A stretch of DNA of 64,000 nucleotides from Epidermidibacterium keratini (GTDB taxonomy: Bacteria; Actinomycetota; Actinomycetes; Mycobacteriales; Antricoccaceae), in NCBI RefSeq assembly GCF_009834025.1, contig NZ_CP047156.1, forward strand, positions 1,240,001 to 1,304,000, in the 5' to 3' direction. Of this stretch, positions 35,379 to 44,340 are shown in pieces. Position 1 is the stretch's first letter. Every line of letters begins with the position of its first letter. Made by a program: the position numbers and the translations under genes. The notes under the pieces were generated by a model, which worked only from the letters and a program-made list of their open reading frames with translations, had not been told where the DNA came from and did not search any database.

Positions 35379-36392
35379 ATGGCGAAGCTGGCAGAGCAGG
35401 CGAAGGGTGAGCGGCAGGCACGGATGATGCTGTCGATGATCGCCGAGCCTGACGACGCGGCCACCGGCCGCATCCTGCACCGACTCGGCGGGGTCGAGAC
35501 GCTCCGGCTGCTCGAAGACGACCAGGCCGCGGTGCCGGAGATGAACCGCGCCGATGCGATCGCCTGGCTCAACCGCGTCGCCCCGCGCATTGAGGGCGAC
35601 ATCTCGGCACGAGTTGCGGAGGCGGAACGAGCCGGTATGTCCACGCTCATCCCGACCGATACGGACTGGCCGCACGCGCTCAACGACCTCGGCTCCCGCG
35701 CCCCGTACCTGCTGTGGACACGCGGGGCGACCTCCTTCCTCGCAGGCGCTCTCACGGATCGGGTCACGATGACCGGCTCCCGGGCGGCCAGCGAGTACGG
35801 CGTCCAGGTCGCCGGGCATCTCGCCGGAGACCTGGCCCAACAGGAGCGCACCATCGTCGCCGGCGGCGCCTACGGCATCGACGCCGCAGCACACCGGTCG
35901 GCACTCGCCGACGGTGGAGGCACGATCGCGGTACTGGCCGGCGGCATTGACCGTCCCTACCCGCGCGGGAACTCGGACCTGCTGGCCCGGATCGGCGATC
36001 TGGGGGTGCTGGCCAGCGAGGCTCCTCCGGGGGCGACGCCGACCCGGTGGCGGTTCATGGCCCGCGCCCGTCTGCTGGGTGCGCTCTCGGGCGCGACGGT
36101 GATCCCAGAGGCAGGCTTCCGGTCGGGATCGCTGCTGGTGGCAACAGAAGCCCACCGGCATAGCCGCGCCGTCGGAGCGGTCCCCGGCCCGGTCACGTCG
36201 GCGGCGAGTGCGGGTCCGCATGAGCTCATCAAGCGCGGACGCGCCGAGATCATCACCGATACCGCGGACGTGACCGCCCTGCTGGATTCGCTGGATGATC
36301 CAGGCCGGCTGCTGAACCGCCAGGCAGCCTATCGGCCGTTCGAGACTCAGGAGCCCGCTTCTTTCGGGTTGCCGACAATTCGTCAGTTCTAG
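35379..36392 (+). CDS. dprA: DprA/Smf-family DNA-processing protein
   Basis: The 337-residue protein contains the DprA Rossmann-like core: VTMTGSRAASEYG, IVAGGAYGIDAAAHRSAL (about 165-182), VLAGGIDRPYPRGN and GFRSGSLLVATEAHRHSRAVGAVPG. It binds single-stranded DNA and loads RecA on incoming strands. GGGAAGGGA precedes the ATG. No C-terminal winged helix is obvious. On an island it may protect or process transferred single strands; a second chromosomal dprA would be expected elsewhere. Confidence 0.88.
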   Translation: MAKLAEQAKGERQARMMLSMIAEPDDAATGRILHRLGGVETLRLLEDDQAAVPEMNRADAIAWLNRVAPRIEGDISARVAEAERAGMSTLIPTDTDWPHALNDLGSRAPYLLWTRGATSFLAGALTDRVTMTGSRAASEYGVQVAGHLAGDLAQQERTIVAGGAYGIDAAAHRSALADGGGTIAVLAGGIDRPYPRGNSDLLARIGDLGVLASEAPPGATPTRWRFMARARLLGALSGATVIPEAGFRSGSLLVATEAHRHSRAVGAVPGPVTSAASAGPHELIKRGRAEIITDTADVTALLDSLDDPGRLLNRQAAYRPFETQEPASFGLPTIRQF

Positions 36393-36505
36393 GATCGCCA
36401 CGCTGAAAACGTCGAGACCACACGGGCGAGAAGCCGTCTCTGTGGAGCGCAGTCATCCCGGCAGAGGTGCCCTTCACTCGGTTGATGGGTTGAGTGCAGC
36501 GGAAA

Positions 36506-38647
36506 CTAAATCGTTGCCACTACTTCTCCGAGAAGCGAACGTTCAAAACTAGTAAGCGGTATTCTCTCTGTGCCACGCAACGCCTGAATTGCTTCAAGCA
36601 TCTCATCGAGACTTCGGGAGTTCCCAAGTCCGCGTACCAACTGTCGCGATATCTCAAGAGGCAGGCCGTACTCCTCCAACGTAGTGAGATGCGGAGCGGA
36701 GAACATGCTCTCAACTCGGGCCGCGAAACCGTCGAATGACCCAGATTCCAATCCGCGCTCCTCAAGAATCTCGCTCACGACTACATCGAGCGCCCTCAAC
36801 GCAGTGGGAAAATTGTGGTCTAGCCAGTACCGCACGAAATCGAACGCCGCCTCAATCTTCTCGTCAACGCTGGAAGATTGATCATGTTCGTTCTCAACAA
36901 ACCCCGCGATAATGTCCTTCATTCGGCCTTCAACGAGAGACGCTTGATTGACTTGATAAGCGAGTTGCTGCGCGCTGTATGCGCCGTGCCCACGATGATA
37001 CGAAGGAGGAATGTAGTTCCATATCAGTTCGCAGACTGCCCGAAGCTCCGCCCATTTTGGGTAGGAAGTAGACCACTGCAGCGGCTGAAGCCGTGACGTG
37101 GGCAGCGTGCGAATATGCTTCGCAAGCTCGGTTGCAGCTTCCGGTTCCACACCCTTTATCGAGCGCAGAACCTTCAGGCTAAGGCCCGACTCTTCTAATA
37201 CAGGTGACACCCGCTCCCTGGTCTCGTCGCTCCAATCTCCTTCGTCGATCTGCACGAGTAGTGAACTCGGGGCAATATCGCTTTGGCTGACTCCAGGAAT
37301 GTCAATCTCGGGAAACTCTCTCGTCGGGGCATCATGAAAGAGCACGATCTCACCCACGAAATGCTTAAACATTCTGCCAACACGGCCACGTATGTTGGCG
37401 AATGTGAAGTAGTTGTATGCCCTATTAGCAACTTTGCGATCAAGAATTATGATGCGTTTTGCTCGGGTATTGACTCCTTCGATCAGAGAGTTCGTGCAGA
37501 CAAGCGTGTCAAGATCACCGTCTTCGAATCCCTGTACCATCTTTTGTGCGAGCCAACGAGGAAGGCGTCCATGATGCACACCCACTCCACGTCGCAGCGC
37601 TCTTGAGACAATCCAATCCGGATGGTAGTTCTCTTCGATCCACTCGGCTACTTCCGGTAAGCCCCGACTAACGGTCGCGCCACTTGACCGCTGTTCGATC
37701 AGCGCTTCCAAAACCTTTCGCGTCTTTGCTGGGCTTTGGCAATATACCAATGTGGGGTCACAGGACGAACCAATCAGTTCGGCTACTATCGCGAGGCGTT
37801 CTTCGTCGTTTGAAGCCTTGAGTTTTCTGGTGTCAGCAGCAACGGTGGAGAAATCAGTTCTGATGAAAGAAGCACGAAGGTTAGAAGGGAGGACTGATGC
37901 GAGGCCCTCCACGACTGGACCCGCAAAGTAAAACTGGGCGCCAGTCTTAGCGAGTCGCAAGAATGCCTGATTCAACATTGATGCGCGTTGTTCTAGAGTG
38001 CCTTCGCTCTCCTCCGCAAGCTTGTAGAACTCGTCAATGAAGAAGAAATCAACCGCAGGGAGTTGAGGAACCGCGAGCAACCGCTCCTGTGTCATGACCA
38101 GGATGTTGCGTTCACTCAACTCCTGGTTCGGGTGGGTGACAATCTTGTACTCACGAAATTGGGAGAGGCGTCGGCGGGTCTCATCCAGAAGTGCGATTGT
38201 AGGAACCACGAGTACCAGGTTCTTGTACCTGCCAGTTTGAACTAGTGCATCTATAACCACACTCTTTCCAAAGCTGGTTGGCGCCGAGAGAATTACATTC
38301 TCTCCTTCAACCAGGCGGTGAAATACTTGAGACTGAATGCGGTGGAAGACGGTCTCAGAGGCTGGGTTGGGTCGGTTCATTTCCATGATGACCGCATCCC
38401 GAAGAGAGTCATGGTCTGCACCTTGAACGGCATAGGGGTACAGTCCGTGCAGCATTGCTAAACTTCGAAGGATTTCGCCCTCGGGTCCCGTCCTACTGAT
38501 TTTCTCAAGCGCTCGAATTACAAGATCCGTGCTTTCAGATCCGATGCCATTAATTGAAGTGAAAGCAGCAATATCGGATAGGATCTCAAACGCGTCGTCA
38601 ACCTCACCGCGTAGCAGAGATGTCAGTTCTGCGTGAGAGCCTGCCAT
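36506..38647 (-). CDS. hamB: Hachiman helicase HamB
   Basis: The 713-residue SF2 helicase has motif I SAPTSFGKS (121-129), motif II IDEF (204-207), a motif III-like YFAGP, and C-terminal lobe motifs VCTNSLIEGVN and NIRGRVGRM. Divergent DEAD-box form plus the gene directly before it (DUF1837/HamA) identify the helicase of the Hachiman anti-phage system, which translocates on DNA and releases the HamA nuclease when it meets damaged or phage DNA. It overlaps hamA by 25 bp. Codon use is much less GC-biased than in its neighbours, a mark of recent transfer. Confidence 0.88.
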   Translation of the reverse strand: MAGSHAELTSLLRGEVDDAFEILSDIAAFTSINGIGSESTDLVIRALEKISRTGPEGEILRSLAMLHGLYPYAVQGADHDSLRDAVIMEMNRPNPASETVFHRIQSQVFHRLVEGENVILSAPTSFGKSVVIDALVQTGRYKNLVLVVPTIALLDETRRRLSQFREYKIVTHPNQELSERNILVMTQERLLAVPQLPAVDFFFIDEFYKLAEESEGTLEQRASMLNQAFLRLAKTGAQFYFAGPVVEGLASVLPSNLRASFIRTDFSTVAADTRKLKASNDEERLAIVAELIGSSCDPTLVYCQSPAKTRKVLEALIEQRSSGATVSRGLPEVAEWIEENYHPDWIVSRALRRGVGVHHGRLPRWLAQKMVQGFEDGDLDTLVCTNSLIEGVNTRAKRIIILDRKVANRAYNYFTFANIRGRVGRMFKHFVGEIVLFHDAPTREFPEIDIPGVSQSDIAPSSLLVQIDEGDWSDETRERVSPVLEESGLSLKVLRSIKGVEPEAATELAKHIRTLPTSRLQPLQWSTSYPKWAELRAVCELIWNYIPPSYHRGHGAYSAQQLAYQVNQASLVEGRMKDIIAGFVENEHDQSSSVDEKIEAAFDFVRYWLDHNFPTALRALDVVVSEILEERGLESGSFDGFAARVESMFSAPHLTTLEEYGLPLEISRQLVRGLGNSRSLDEMLEAIQALRGTERIPLTSFERSLLGEVVATI

Positions 38648-39507
38648 GCTTTCAACCTCCCATCGAAAGCGGACGTGAGTTCGGCCTTGGTGTCCATTGG
38701 GAAGAAAAACACGTGTGCCCTGATCTGACGAGGAAGTGTCCAGTTCTCGTACCTGTCTCGCAGACTCTTCCAGTTGTTCATGACCTCGGTTCGTAGATCA
38801 GCGAGGTACTCCTCAGTGCTCTCCTTGTGCCTGCCCGCAGCTTCGCTGTCATAGGAAATGAAGATAGGAACTACGACACTCTTGAATGTTCTGTCCAACG
38901 AGGTCTTTCGAGACAACAGCGCGGTGATCTTGTCCCGGTGAGGATAGTCGTCAGGAATCTTGTCGGTTATGGCGGCAAATTCGTACCGCAGGTAGTCGCG
39001 ACTGAGATGTAGCTTCAGCTCATCATATATTGCGCTGGCTGCACCGTAGCTGTCTTTATAGAGCTTCGATTCGCCAAGCCAGAGTTCCAGTTCCCCGGAG
39101 GCTCCTGTATCGACAATGTGGGCACAGTCGAAACCTTTGACAGTGTCGTTGGCAGCGTCTTTGAAGTAGATCCGGGATATAAGTCTCGAACTTCCATAGA
39201 ACTTGCGCAGAATCATGTGAAGGAGGAGTTCACCAATTTCTCCTCTTCTCTCAAAGTCAATGGTGGCGTAGACACGACTGAGAGCCTTCCCGAGCAGTGC
39301 TGTGCCAGTAGCGTGGTTGTACCCTTCCAGTTCTTGCGTAGGAAGAATCCAATCTGCTGCCCAATTGATCAGATCGACGCTGAGGTCATCGGAGCGCCAT
39401 GTTCCATCTTCGAAACCGGCGCAAAACGTTGCAGATGGTAAGAGACTGTCGGTGTGATCTACGACGAGTTCAAGGATCGTCTCAGGAACTGGGAGCTTCG
39501 TAGCCAT
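38623..39507 (-). CDS. hamA: Hachiman nuclease HamA (DUF1837)
   Basis: The 294-residue protein has the DUF1837 pattern: RRGEIGELLLHMILRKFYG (about 88-106), ISRIYFKDAANDTVKGFDCAH with Asp127, and ELWLGESKLYKD with Glu146/Lys148. These make a (D/E)-x-K nuclease site. In Hachiman, HamA is an effector nuclease held inactive by HamB and released for indiscriminate DNA degradation. It is first in the operon, and its stop lies inside the hamB start region. Confidence 0.87.
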   Translation of the reverse strand: MATKLPVPETILELVVDHTDSLLPSATFCAGFEDGTWRSDDLSVDLINWAADWILPTQELEGYNHATGTALLGKALSRVYATIDFERRGEIGELLLHMILRKFYGSSRLISRIYFKDAANDTVKGFDCAHIVDTGASGELELWLGESKLYKDSYGAASAIYDELKLHLSRDYLRYEFAAITDKIPDDYPHRDKITALLSRKTSLDRTFKSVVVPIFISYDSEAAGRHKESTEEYLADLRTEVMNNWKSLRDRYENWTLPRQIRAHVFFFPMDTKAELTSAFDGRLKAWQALTQN

Positions 39508-39669
39508 TGCCGACAGTTACCTCCGTGGATAGCTGAAGACGCTCAACGGAGGTGCCCATGAGGTCGAAGTTGCTGTCATAGCTACGCGTGCCGCAGCCAT
39601 GCGGTTGAGTCACATCCTATCCTCTTCGGCTGTAGCCAAGAGGTCCTCTGGCGTGAGTGTCACCAGATG

Positions 39670-42600
39670 TCACAGGGATCGTTCTTGCCTCCTGACGCTG
39701 ACAGAACGTTGGGCGACAGAGTCTCCGGTCTGAGGAGTATCCGCAGCTACCCGACGTATGGCTGCCGCTGCGCGGGCGCGGTCAATCTTCTGCGCCGCGC
39801 TCTGGGGTGCCGGGCCGAGTGGGGTGTCGTCGCTGATTTGATAGCGGTCGCGGTAGGCCGCGATGGTCCGGGCGTCACGTCGCCAGCGTGCCTGTTCGCG
39901 GTCACCGGACGGCGGGTCACCGAGCGGCTGGGTCCACGGTTCGCCGGTCTGGCGGGCGGTGTCGAGGATCGCGTCGGCGCGGGTCTCGATCAGCTCTCGT
40001 CGCTCGGTCAAGGCCTGGAGCATGTCTGCCGCGATCGGGCCCTGCACGTGCGGGATGAGGCCGGCGATCAGCCGCGGGGTCTTCCTCATGCGCCCCGACC
40101 CGGCCGGCTGGGCGGTGGCGCGTGCGAGACGGTAATGCATGACCTTGGCGATGTCCTCGGCGTCATCGAAGCCGCGAGCAGCCACCAGGCGCGGGAAGAG
40201 CGTATCGACGTCGTGGTGGTTGGCCTCGGCGCGGCGCAGCTCGGCAGTCAGCGCTCCGAACGCGACCGAGCCCAGCGTGGCGTCGGCCTGTTCTTCGGTC
40301 AGGCCCGAGTCGCGGATGAGGGCGGCCCAGCGGTCGTGTTGGGCGGCTGCGGCGATGGTTTCGTACTCGGCGGCGAGCTGGGCGATCGAGCCCCACTGGT
40401 CCTGCTCGGCGGTGATCGTCTCGTGCGCGGAGAGCTCGGCTCCCGAGTGCTGCAGCACTCCGTAGAGGACCGAGCGGCCGGTGGCTTCCTCGTTGTCCGA
40501 GGGGTGCGGTGCGGCGTGGTCGTCGGGGCGGTCGAGGACGACGTAGGCGTGGTTGGACTCGCGGCCGCGGGTCATCGCGACGTAGACGTTCTCACGGGTC
40601 GAGGACGGCTCGACCAGCACATGCGCGGTATCGACGGTGATGCCCTGCGCCCTATGCGCAGTGACGGCGTATCCCAGATCGACGTGCTCGGCCACGTAGT
40701 CGGCCGGCAGCACGATCGACCCGAACCTGCGGCCGGGCTTGCGGATCGTGATCGACCCGTCATCGCGCACGTCGGTGACCTGCCACCGCGCGCCGTTGCG
40801 CACCCATCCCCGGCCCGTGCCGGTGCGCAGGCGTCGATCGTTGCGGCGGGTGATGACCGTGTCCCCGACGCCAGCGGACGTGCCCTCGGCCAGTGCGACC
40901 TCCCGGCCGGGTTTGATCTTCCCGGCCAGGATGAGATCGGCGCGGGCCCTCGCGTTGAGCGCGGTCACGTCTTCACGGGTCTCGGCGATCAGCACCGAGG
41001 CCCGTCTGGCGTCGCGGTCGGCACGCCAAGCGGTGTAGGCGGCATCGATCATGTCCTCGGCATCGCCGTCGCTGATGCGGCCGTGACCTGCGTAGGTGTC
41101 GATCACGCGGGTGCGGCCGTGGCGCAGATCGAGGGAGGCGGTCTTCTCCCATTCGTGGACGAAGCGGTGCACGTCCACGAGCTCGGGGGCGTCGTCGCGG
41201 TCGGCCACGAGCATCCCGAAGCTCCCGCCCGCATCGACGGATTGGAGCTGTCCGTAGTCGCCGACCAGCAGCACTTTCGCGCCCGTCTCGGCTGCGAGGC
41301 CGGTGATGCGCTCCAGCGACAGAGTGCCCGCGAGGCTGGCTTCGTCGATGATGACGAGCTGCCCGGCCTGGAACGTCTCCCCGCGGAGAAGGTGGTTCTG
41401 CCACCACTTCGCCGTGTTCTCGGTCGCGATCCCGAGATCATCGCCGAGGACCTGCGCCGCCACGGCAGAGGGAGCCAGCCCGACCACGGTCCCGTGGCCG
41501 TGCTGCTTCTCCCATGCCCGCCGCAATGCCGACATGGCGGTGGTCTTCCCGGCACCTGCCGGGCCGACCAGCACGTCGAGAACACGGCCGGAGACCGCGA
41601 TCTGGGTGAGCGCTGCGGCCTGGTCGTCGCCGAGCAGGCGCCCTTCCTGGTCGGGCTTCGCGGTGATCTTCTCGACCGTCTCGACCTCGACGGTCGGGCC
41701 GGTCAGGGTGCGGGAGCGTTCCAGGAGACGGTCTTCGGCCTCCAGCAGCACCGTGGAGGAGAACACGGTCGAGTGGCGGGGCCGGAACACGCTGGTGCCG
41801 TCTGGGCGGCGGAACGCGGCCGGGCTGGTGGCGAGCTCGGGCGGCGTCAGCCGCAGTGAGGCCTGCTCGGCGGCATCGGCGATCATCCCCACGATCGCCT
41901 CCCGGTCGCTGGCGGTCGCGAATCGCCATGCCATCGACTGCCGGCTCGCTTCGGAGTGCAGGTTCCATCGCCGCCAGGTCGAGCGTTTCTCGCCGACGAC
42001 CTCGACCACCGCCTGCCCGAGCTCGGAGATCACCTCCAATGGCACATCATCTGCCCGCAACGGCCGCACCTGCTGCGCCTCGGCGAGAAGGCTGCCGGCC
42101 CAGCCGGTCGCGTCCTCACCCAGCAGTTGGCCGGCCCGGTCGCGCCAGCCAGCGGTCAGGTCGGCCAGGGAATGGACCTGCTTCTCGGGCCGGGTGGCGA
42201 GAGTGGCCTGGGCGCGCAGGCGCACGATCGTCCGTGCGGAGGGCCGGCGGCCGTGCTCGGCGGTGTAGGCGGCGATGAGCCGGTCGGTTTCGGCGTCGAT
42301 ATCGCGGGCGCGGGAGGAGAACTCCTCGACCAGCTCCTCGCTGACCCCGGTGATCTCCCACGCCGGGTTGCGGTCCCGGCCCCGATCCCGTGCCTCCCAC
42401 TCCACGCCGAGCGTGCCGGTGAGGCGGTCGGCCAGGACCGCGTTGTAATGCTCCGAGAGCGCGACGACCGCCGCGTGCATCGGGCGGCCATCCAGTGACC
42501 GCCATCGTCCGTCCAACGCGGTCTGGACCTTGTTGGAGATCACGACGTGAGTGTGCAGCTGCGGGTCCCCGGAGCGGCTGTCGTAGTGATCGAAGGCCGT

Positions 42601-43227
42601 GGCGATCAGTCCGGTCACGTCGACCTGGGCGACCGCGCCGTCGGCGGCGGTGTAGCCGGTGCGGGTCGCGGCGACCTCGCGCTCCATGAAGTTCACGACC
42701 TCGGCGATCGCCTCGTGATGCGCCTGGGCGATCAGGGCCTGCGTGCCGGCGTCGGCCACGCCCCACAGCACGGAGACGGACTTCGGCACCGAGAACGTGT
42801 AGTCGAACCCCGCGACCGCACGGCGGTTGCCCCGCTCGATCTCCTCGGCCTCGATCTGGCTGATCTGCTCGGCACGCTCACCCATCCCCAGGCCGGGGTC
42901 GAGGTCGGCGGCGCGCTTCTCGATCCGGTCGGCGACCGAGACGTACCGTGGGAAGGCCCGCCCGAGCGGGTCGCCGCTGACGGGATCGCGGCCCATCCCG
43001 ATCAGCAACTGCAACTGCGACTCCGAGACCTCATCGCCGAGAGCGATCCGCCCGTCTCCGAGGCCGCGAAGGGCCGACCCGATCCAAGTGCCCGGTGGTG
43101 TTCCCTCTTCCGTGTAATACCTGGTCAACGGGGTCGAGAGGGAGCGGTCGCCGTCGGCGGCGGCGATCGTGCGCATCAGGTACTTGTACCCGTCGCCCGC
43201 GCTCATCACCCGCATCGAGACCGTCAT
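39670..43227 (-). CDS. MobF-family conjugative relaxase-helicase (TraA/TrwC type)
   Basis: The 1185-residue protein has a TrwC relaxase domain (1-320), with catalytic tyrosines YY at 37-38 and the three metal histidines H214, H225 and H227 (DPQLHTHVVI). An SF1 helicase follows, with Walker A GPAGAGKTT near residue 560, IIDEASLAG, GDYGQLQSVD and YVAMTRGR. A C-terminal tail is mostly helical. It nicks the transfer origin and unwinds the transferred strand, so the island can be mobilised or is self-transmissible. No oriT could be assigned. Confidence 0.93.
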   Translation of the reverse strand: MTVSMRVMSAGDGYKYLMRTIAAADGDRSLSTPLTRYYTEEGTPPGTWIGSALRGLGDGRIALGDEVSESQLQLLIGMGRDPVSGDPLGRAFPRYVSVADRIEKRAADLDPGLGMGERAEQISQIEAEEIERGNRRAVAGFDYTFSVPKSVSVLWGVADAGTQALIAQAHHEAIAEVVNFMEREVAATRTGYTAADGAVAQVDVTGLIATAFDHYDSRSGDPQLHTHVVISNKVQTALDGRWRSLDGRPMHAAVVALSEHYNAVLADRLTGTLGVEWEARDRGRDRNPAWEITGVSEELVEEFSSRARDIDAETDRLIAAYTAEHGRRPSARTIVRLRAQATLATRPEKQVHSLADLTAGWRDRAGQLLGEDATGWAGSLLAEAQQVRPLRADDVPLEVISELGQAVVEVVGEKRSTWRRWNLHSEASRQSMAWRFATASDREAIVGMIADAAEQASLRLTPPELATSPAAFRRPDGTSVFRPRHSTVFSSTVLLEAEDRLLERSRTLTGPTVEVETVEKITAKPDQEGRLLGDDQAAALTQIAVSGRVLDVLVGPAGAGKTTAMSALRRAWEKQHGHGTVVGLAPSAVAAQVLGDDLGIATENTAKWWQNHLLRGETFQAGQLVIIDEASLAGTLSLERITGLAAETGAKVLLVGDYGQLQSVDAGGSFGMLVADRDDAPELVDVHRFVHEWEKTASLDLRHGRTRVIDTYAGHGRISDGDAEDMIDAAYTAWRADRDARRASVLIAETREDVTALNARARADLILAGKIKPGREVALAEGTSAGVGDTVITRRNDRRLRTGTGRGWVRNGARWQVTDVRDDGSITIRKPGRRFGSIVLPADYVAEHVDLGYAVTAHRAQGITVDTAHVLVEPSSTRENVYVAMTRGRESNHAYVVLDRPDDHAAPHPSDNEEATGRSVLYGVLQHSGAELSAHETITAEQDQWGSIAQLAAEYETIAAAAQHDRWAALIRDSGLTEEQADATLGSVAFGALTAELRRAEANHHDVDTLFPRLVAARGFDDAEDIAKVMHYRLARATAQPAGSGRMRKTPRLIAGLIPHVQGPIAADMLQALTERRELIETRADAILDTARQTGEPWTQPLGDPPSGDREQARWRRDARTIAAYRDRYQISDDTPLGPAPQSAAQKIDRARAAAAIRRVAADTPQTGDSVAQRSVSVRRQERSL

Positions 43228-43286
43228 GCAGACCAGGTGGACAGACTCACCACGGCATCGGTGTGAGCCTCAATGCCGGAGGTTGG

Positions 43287-43619
43287 CTACAGGGCCGGCC
43301 CGTCGTCGGACGGGCCGCGCCGCCGGGGAGCCTGCACGGTGGGCTCGAAGGTCGAGCGAAAGGGGTTCGGGAGCTGTCGGCGTGTTGCACTGGGGTTGCG
43401 CAACTGGTCGATCTCGCGCCGTTGCGCCTGGAGTTGCTCGTTCAGACCGTCCATGCTTGTGCGCAACTCGGCGAGCTGCTCGCTGATCTTCGCGTTGGCT
43501 TCGGTCAGGTAGTGCATGATCGCGGCCTCGTAGCGCTCGGCATCAGAGGGTTGCAGCTCCGCGTTCACCACAACGAACTCAGCGAGAGCAAACGATCCGT
43601 TCCCGGCGGCCTCACTCAT
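43287..43619 (-). CDS. small coiled-coil hypothetical protein
   Basis: The protein has 110 residues from the ATG at 43619 (an ATG nine codons up is also in frame). The middle (about 30-80) is a heptad-rich helix, ANAKISEQLAELRTSMDGLN and on. The C-terminus is basic and Pro-rich. The start overlaps the end of the preceding frameshifted gene, as in a coupled operon leading to the relaxase. It may be a relaxase accessory protein; this is inferred from position only. Confidence 0.55.
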   Translation of the reverse strand: MSEAAGNGSFALAEFVVVNAELQPSDAERYEAAIMHYLTEANAKISEQLAELRTSMDGLNEQLQAQRREIDQLRNPSATRRQLPNPFRSTFEPTVQAPRRRGPSDDGPAL

Positions 43620-43983
43620 GCGACGGGAGGCCATGCGGGAGAACATTGCCGTGCGAGCGGCCCAAGGGGGAACTCGCCACCGTAGATGTCGCCGAAGGCT
43701 TCCTGGATGAGCTGGACCGTCTCCGGAGTGAGCAGCAACGGGTTCTCGCTCTCGATGACGGAGGCCATCGCCATGCAGCTCTCAGCAACCGCGTGGTGCG
43801 AGGCAGTCCTGCCCTTGATCTCCTGCGTGAGGTTCGGAGGCTCCAGCTCGTGCGGCTTCTGCTTCGTGAACACGTTCCAGAGATCGACTCCCGTGCGCTC
43901 ATGGTAGGCGCCGTAACGACGTAGATCGTCAGCGATCTTGCCTCGCTCAGCTCCGTGATCGCGAGCTCCACCCGTTCCACCAT
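43616..43983 (-). pseudogene. small mobile-element protein with apparent frameshift
   Basis: A good ribosome site (AGGAGA) and ATG at 43983 begin MVERVELAITELSEA. Sense then continues in a different frame as KIADDLRRYGAYHERTG through NVFTKQKPHELEPP to EAFGDIYGGEFPLGP. The two pieces join at about 43934. Neither single frame gives a protein-like sequence across the join. It is either a genuine frameshift or a sequencing error. Function unknown; it sits upstream of the coiled-coil and relaxase genes. Confidence 0.6.
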
Positions 43984-44340
43984 GACCTGTCTCCTGTCCC
44001 TTCGCTCGGCCCGCCGCGGGGCCTGTCGATCTCCAGGTGACCGCGCGATCCCGCCGCCGCGAAGCCTTGTCAACCTGGGTTGACACCTTGATCTGCAAGA
44101 GGTGTGGACCAACTCTGAGCGGTAGGTGATCAGGCTGGCGACGAGAGAACGCCGAGCCAAAAATTATGCCGTGGGAAGCCCGGTAAGGGTCGCGCAGGTG
44201 ACAGGGAGGTGAGTGGGAAGCGCTGGAGAAGTTCGGCGCCGGAGACGGACTCGCTTACCTGGCAGCAACCAGACCGGTAGGGCAGGCAACCGCTCAGCAC
44301 CGGGAAAGCCAATCACCCGGAGCAACTTGTGTCTGCACGT
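43984..44340. other. intergenic region, no gene seen
   Basis: About 350 bp lie between the divergent relaxase-operon start and the methyltransferase remnant. No convincing ORF, tRNA or repeat is seen. It should contain the promoter for the minus-strand relaxase operon and is a natural place for an origin of transfer, but no nick-site motif was recognised. Confidence 0.4.

Noticed and set aside
39667-41859. 730-residue plus-strand open frame opposite the relaxase
   Set aside because: Gly/Val/Asp-rich antisense shadow; the minus strand encodes a complete MobF relaxase with all motifs.
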